Shown: positions 61,377 to 64,000 of the stretch, in pieces | Layout: each line of letters starts with the position of its first letter | Numbering within the stretch: the first letter of the stretch is position 1 | NCBI GenBank assembly: GCA_023435895.1 | Contig: JAEZLH010000011.1 | Span: forward strand, 60,932-124,931 | Direction: 5' to 3' | DNA length: 64,000 bases | Origin: Bacillota bacterium | Lineage (GTDB): Bacteria; Bacillota; Clostridia; Lachnospirales; Lachnospiraceae | Notes under the pieces: generated by a model | What the model saw: only the letters and a program-made list of their open reading frames with translations | Databases searched by the model: none | Told to the model about the DNA's origin: nothing | Translations under genes and position numbers: made by a program

Positions 61377-62276
61377 TTAGTCTACAGTGATTAAACCAAC
61401 GGTCTTCACAAGTTCCTTGCCTTCATCTGACTTCATATATTCAAAGAAAGCTTTCACTAAATCATTCTGTGCGGAAATCTCACCATTGGTAGCCATTACG
61501 AAAGGACGGCTTAATAAGTAGGTACCAGCTTTAATGTTTTCTTCTGTAGGCTTTACATCATTAAGGCTTACTGCGTTAACTGTGTCATCCAAAACATCAA
61601 GTGATACGTAACCAATGGATCCAGGTGTCTGTAATACTTTTGAATAAACACCGCCTGTGCTGTTGATTTCATTGGAATATTTACATGCATCTTTGATTTC
61701 AAGAAGCTCTTCAAATGCATCTCTTGTGCCGGATCCTGCTTCTCTACCAATTACTACGATTGGCTGATCTGCACCGCCAAGATCTTTCCAATTAGTAATT
61801 TCGCCCTTATAAACCTTTGCCAATTGATCTTTTGTTAAATTTGCTACCTTATTGGCTTTATCAGTAATTACTGCGATACCATCGATTGCTACGATATTTT
61901 CAACTGCACCCTTGCTCTTTTCTTCATCCTTTAAGCTTCTGGAAGAATCACCAATGTCTACTGTCTTATTGAGAAGTGCTTCGATACCTGCACTTGAGCC
62001 GGTAAATTCTGCGGATACCTGAACATCTGGATACTTTGCCATGAACGCTTCTGCAGCGGCATTTGCTAACTTCTCCATTGATGTAGAACCTGCTAATGTG
62101 ATATGTCCGCTTAATTTTGCTCCACCTTCTGGTGCTGTGGTTGTTGTTACCTTTGTACCGTCAGTCTTATCCGGTGTTCCTTTTGTATCTTCTGTTTTAC
62201 TTCCACAAGCAACTAATGCTCCTGTGATCATGATTAATGTCATAAATAAAGCTGCTAATTTTCTTAAATTCCTCAT
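61377..62276 (-). CDS. pstS: Phosphate-binding lipoprotein PstS
   Basis: 299 residues from the ATG at 62276 (GGAG seven bases upstream; the ATG at 62279 is equally in frame). The signal peptide MRNLRKLAALFMTLIMITGALVAC has a lipobox with Cys about residue 24. The mature domain shows phosphate-ligand motifs GSTSMEKLANAA, GSSAGIEALL and IGREAGSGTRDAFEELL. A Thr-rich linker (about 25-50) lifts it from the membrane. It delivers phosphate to PstCA. The Pho-box-like repeat is upstream. Confidence 0.97.
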   Translation of the reverse strand: MRNLRKLAALFMTLIMITGALVACGSKTEDTKGTPDKTDGTKVTTTTAPEGGAKLSGHITLAGSTSMEKLANAAAEAFMAKYPDVQVSAEFTGSSAGIEALLNKTVDIGDSSRSLKDEEKSKGAVENIVAIDGIAVITDKANKVANLTKDQLAKVYKGEITNWKDLGGADQPIVVIGREAGSGTRDAFEELLEIKDACKYSNEINSTGGVYSKVLQTPGSIGYVSLDVLDDTVNAVSLNDVKPTEENIKAGTYLLSRPFVMATNGEISAQNDLVKAFFEYMKSDEGKELVKTVGLITVD

Positions 62277-62345
62277 CATAAATCTCCTTTTTATTGTTTT
62301 CATTGTTCTCTCGTTTACAAATATAAATTAACATGAATATGGACT

Positions 62346-62390
62346 TGTAAACACCACAGTTTTGTAGTGTTTTTGTGAAATTCATGTAAA
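62346..62390 (-). promoter_or_regulatory. Pho-box-like direct repeat upstream of pstS
   Basis: On the minus strand TTTACA (62390-62385), TTCACA (62379-62374) and ACTACA (62368-62363) occur at an exact 11-base period; a further TTTACA is at 62351-62346. Bacillus PhoP boxes are TT(A/T/C)ACA repeats with the same spacing. They lie 70-115 bases before the pstS ATG. The last copy could double as the -35 element. Confidence 0.7.
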
Positions 62391-62454
62391 GTGGTATAAA
62401 TATGATTACATTTGGTATTATAATTAGATTTAATCGTTCTATTCGTAAAATCAA

Positions 62455-62507
62455 AAAAGATGTTGTAATTATCTCAGGATATATTCCTGTTAATTACAAC
62501 ATCTTTT
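62455..62507 (-). terminator. Terminator between tRNA-Arg and pstS
   Basis: AAAAGATGTTGTAATTA (62455-62471) pairs with TAATTACAACATCTTTT (62491-62507), and the inner arms CAGGA (62475-62479) and TCCTG (62485-62489) pair across TATAT. On the minus strand TTTTTTGA follows. It insulates the pst operon from tRNA-Arg transcription. Confidence 0.85.
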
Positions 62508-62532
62508 AAATAAAATTTTATTAAATTCAAAC

Positions 62533-62606
62533 TGTGCTTGACGGGATTCGAACCCACGACCTTCCGCTTAGGAGGCGGACGCTCTATCCTGCTGAGCTAC
62601 AAACAC
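62533..62606 (-). tRNA. tRNA-Arg (anticodon CCT)
   Basis: The minus strand reads GTGTTTG (acceptor 5'), TAGCTCAGCAGGATAGAGCG (D arm), TCCGC-CTCCTAA-GCGGA with anticodon CCT, GTGGGTTCGAATCCC (T arm), CAAGCAC and discriminator A. CCA is not encoded. The acceptor stem is fully paired apart from one T-G. It decodes the rare AGG codon. Confidence 0.97.
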
Positions 62607-62818
62607 ACAAAAACAACATAGTTATTCTACTATTTCCTTTGACGATAGTCAATAACTTATCTTGGTTTATCTTGATTTTATATCATACTTTATTTGCAAA
62701 CACATATATCCATCTAATTTTATGTTTATTATTTTTTGATTTGTCCCGTCTTTTTGAGCATGATTGTCAAACTAAAAGGCAAGCCGCATTCCTCGACTCG
62801 CCTATATATTTGGTTCTA

Positions 62819-63715
62819 TTAAGCTTCCTTTGTTGATTCAGAGAAATCGATTCTTCCCTGCATCCATATGTTTCCCTTAAATCTTCTACCCACAACGGGT
62901 TCTCCCAAAAGATCTTCCTTATTAATACAAACTCTAAAACTAATGTCACTACATACCAGCTGCAAATCATAAATTTCTTCTTTGGTAAGTACATTCGTAA
63001 TTAGATTACTATCTGTGATAGTAGCAATTACACTGTAATTATCTGATTCAGATCCAAATGGAATAAAGGATGTATCTACGATTGAATAGATATCCTCCTT
63101 TTTTGCCCGCCTAGAGACCATAGCATACGTATCGATATCATCAATTGTTAGGCTATCAATTGCATCCTGATTCCCTTTTTTGGCTTCTGCTATTAAATTA
63201 TTGCGATACTTTGTTTCTGCCTTTATATTACGAACCTGTATTTCATCCTTTTCTATAGGAAGAAGAATTCTTCCATCCAAAGATAATGCGGCTAGTGTAA
63301 TGGCAAACGGAGTGATCATCGGCATATTCTGCTTCTTTTTCTCAAGAAATTCTATCACATTCTGCAAATAAAATATGAGAGAAACTCCAAGCCGATAGTC
63401 ATCACACATTCCTGTGTAAGCTTCCGTATCCACCCTCTTATTAATTCCGACTTCTTCTATCGTGCTAATGTTTTGTCCTTGTACATAGGGAAAATAGTGT
63501 TCTATTTGAAATTGATTGTGTTCATCCATCTCTCCGCGCAACGTTATACCCATTCCATCGGCATACTCCATCATGAGCTCGGTGAGATTTTCTCTTTCTC
63601 CAATTTGTATCAATCGCATTTTTGTTGGACTATCAATAATATTCTCAAAGAGACGGTTCAAGTCCACTCTATTATTAATATTACTAAACCCAATTGCTCT
63701 CATAAAACTATGCAT
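62819..63715 (-). CDS. DUF3881-type conserved protein
   Basis: 298 residues from the ATG at 63715 (GGAAG upstream). It starts MHSFMRAIGFSNINNR and contains YADGMGITLRGEMDEHNQFQIEHYFPYVQGQ, VDTEAYTGMCDDYRLGVSLIFYLQNVIEFLE and FRVCINKEDLLGEPVVGRRFKGNIWMQGRI. From memory this matches DUF3881, found mainly in Lachnospiraceae and of unknown function. It is soluble with no motif that points to a reaction. It is monocistronic, 213 bases before tRNA-Arg in transcription order. Confidence 0.8.
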   Translation of the reverse strand: MHSFMRAIGFSNINNRVDLNRLFENIIDSPTKMRLIQIGERENLTELMMEYADGMGITLRGEMDEHNQFQIEHYFPYVQGQNISTIEEVGINKRVDTEAYTGMCDDYRLGVSLIFYLQNVIEFLEKKKQNMPMITPFAITLAALSLDGRILLPIEKDEIQVRNIKAETKYRNNLIAEAKKGNQDAIDSLTIDDIDTYAMVSRRAKKEDIYSIVDTSFIPFGSESDNYSVIATITDSNLITNVLTKEEIYDLQLVCSDISFRVCINKEDLLGEPVVGRRFKGNIWMQGRIDFSESTKEA

Positions 63716-64000
63716 CTTCATCACTTCCATTCGTCACTGCATACTTAATATATTCTACGTTTCCATAGTTATTTTCATGTAATAATTATTTATATCACAT
63801 TTTACTTCTACTGGCAATAGTCTCATTCATCCTAATCCAATGAATCAATGTGTTTGTTACTGTTCACTCCCAATGTCATTTAGTTAAGAGATAGGAATGA
63901 TAAAATATATCATCTATAATTATCATAAGATAAACTTACAGAGAAAATATCAATTGAATCTCATCCAGAATAAAAATTCAACAACGACAAAAAGACAGAT
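63716..64000. other. Terminal stretch, nothing recognised
   Basis: 285 AT-rich bases at the right edge upstream of the DUF3881-type gene. It should hold that gene's promoter on the minus strand, but no convincing -35/-10 pair stands out, and no coding frame with a ribosome-binding site begins or ends here. Confidence 0.5.

Noticed and set aside
1..64000. CRISPR arrays, prophage genes, transposases, integrases, attachment sites
   Set aside because: No array of regularly spaced repeats and no integrase, transposase or phage structural protein was found on either strand.

Overview
The window looks like a chromosomal segment of a low-GC, spore-forming, anaerobic Firmicute, most likely a Lachnospiraceae (Lachnoclostridium-type) member. 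The evidence is the AT-rich sequence, sporulation genes (spmA, spmB, ricT, a SleL-like LysM protein), AbrB, a glmS ribozyme, a T-box leader, strong AGGAGG ribosome-binding sites and a DUF3881-type protein. Nearly all genes lie on the minus strand. No phage, insertion sequence or CRISPR array is visible.

Layout. 1-5.4 kb: the 5' tip of a tatD-like gene, an orphan membrane protein, and an AT-rich cassette of a small secreted protein plus a three-permease ABC exporter with palindromes at its head. 5.5-8.4 kb: a decayed solute-binding-protein gene with its old terminator, a cluster of TTCTCA/TGAGAA inverted repeats, then glmS with its ribozyme leader. 9-11.5 kb: a chemoreceptor with an H-NOX haem domain and a 48-residue small protein. 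11.6-14.2 kb: a plus-strand LytTR/DUF3021/ABC operon. 14.2-16.4 kb: a radical SAM enzyme and a Memo-AMMECR1 fusion. 17-22.8 kb: spmB and spmA separated by an L-fucose block (RhaB-like kinase, fucI, divergent AraC regulator). 23.1-29.8 kb: abrB, rsmI, trmN6-like, ricT, holB, yaaR, a guanylate-kinase-like gene and a yaaO-like decarboxylase, the same order as the B. subtilis yaaO-abrB region but with the kinase type changed. 30-34.6 kb: a sensor diguanylate cyclase, a lipoprotein, two unknown genes and a RelA/SpoT-type synthetase homologue. 34.8-37.7 kb: ilvB-ilvN under a T-box with a probable Val specifier. 37.7-43.5 kb: a YhgE/Pip protein with a TetR regulator, a LysM-GH18 protein that has lost its catalytic acids, and a Na+-pumping decarboxylase beta subunit with a tiny gamma-like partner. 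43.7-50.5 kb: two tandem paralogous secreted multidomain metallophosphoesterases. 50.7-54.9 kb: tRNA-Lys, trxA, trmB, a flavin reductase and a D,D-carboxypeptidase. 54.9-62.6 kb: a coiled-coil membrane protein, a complete phosphate regulon (pstS-pstC-pstA-pstB-phoU-response regulator-kinase) behind a Pho-box-like repeat, and tRNA-Arg. 62.8-63.7 kb: a DUF3881-type protein.

Most of the window is housekeeping. The less ordinary parts are the secreted-protein/ABC cassette, the H-NOX chemoreceptor with a complete O2-binding residue set, the possible alarmone-synthetase toxin locus, the cysteine-rich insertion in IlvB, the catalytically degenerate GH18 protein, the interrupted spm pair and several unexplained repeat clusters. 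Starts were moved from the longest open frame wherever a Shine-Dalgarno sequence or family N-terminus favoured an internal codon.
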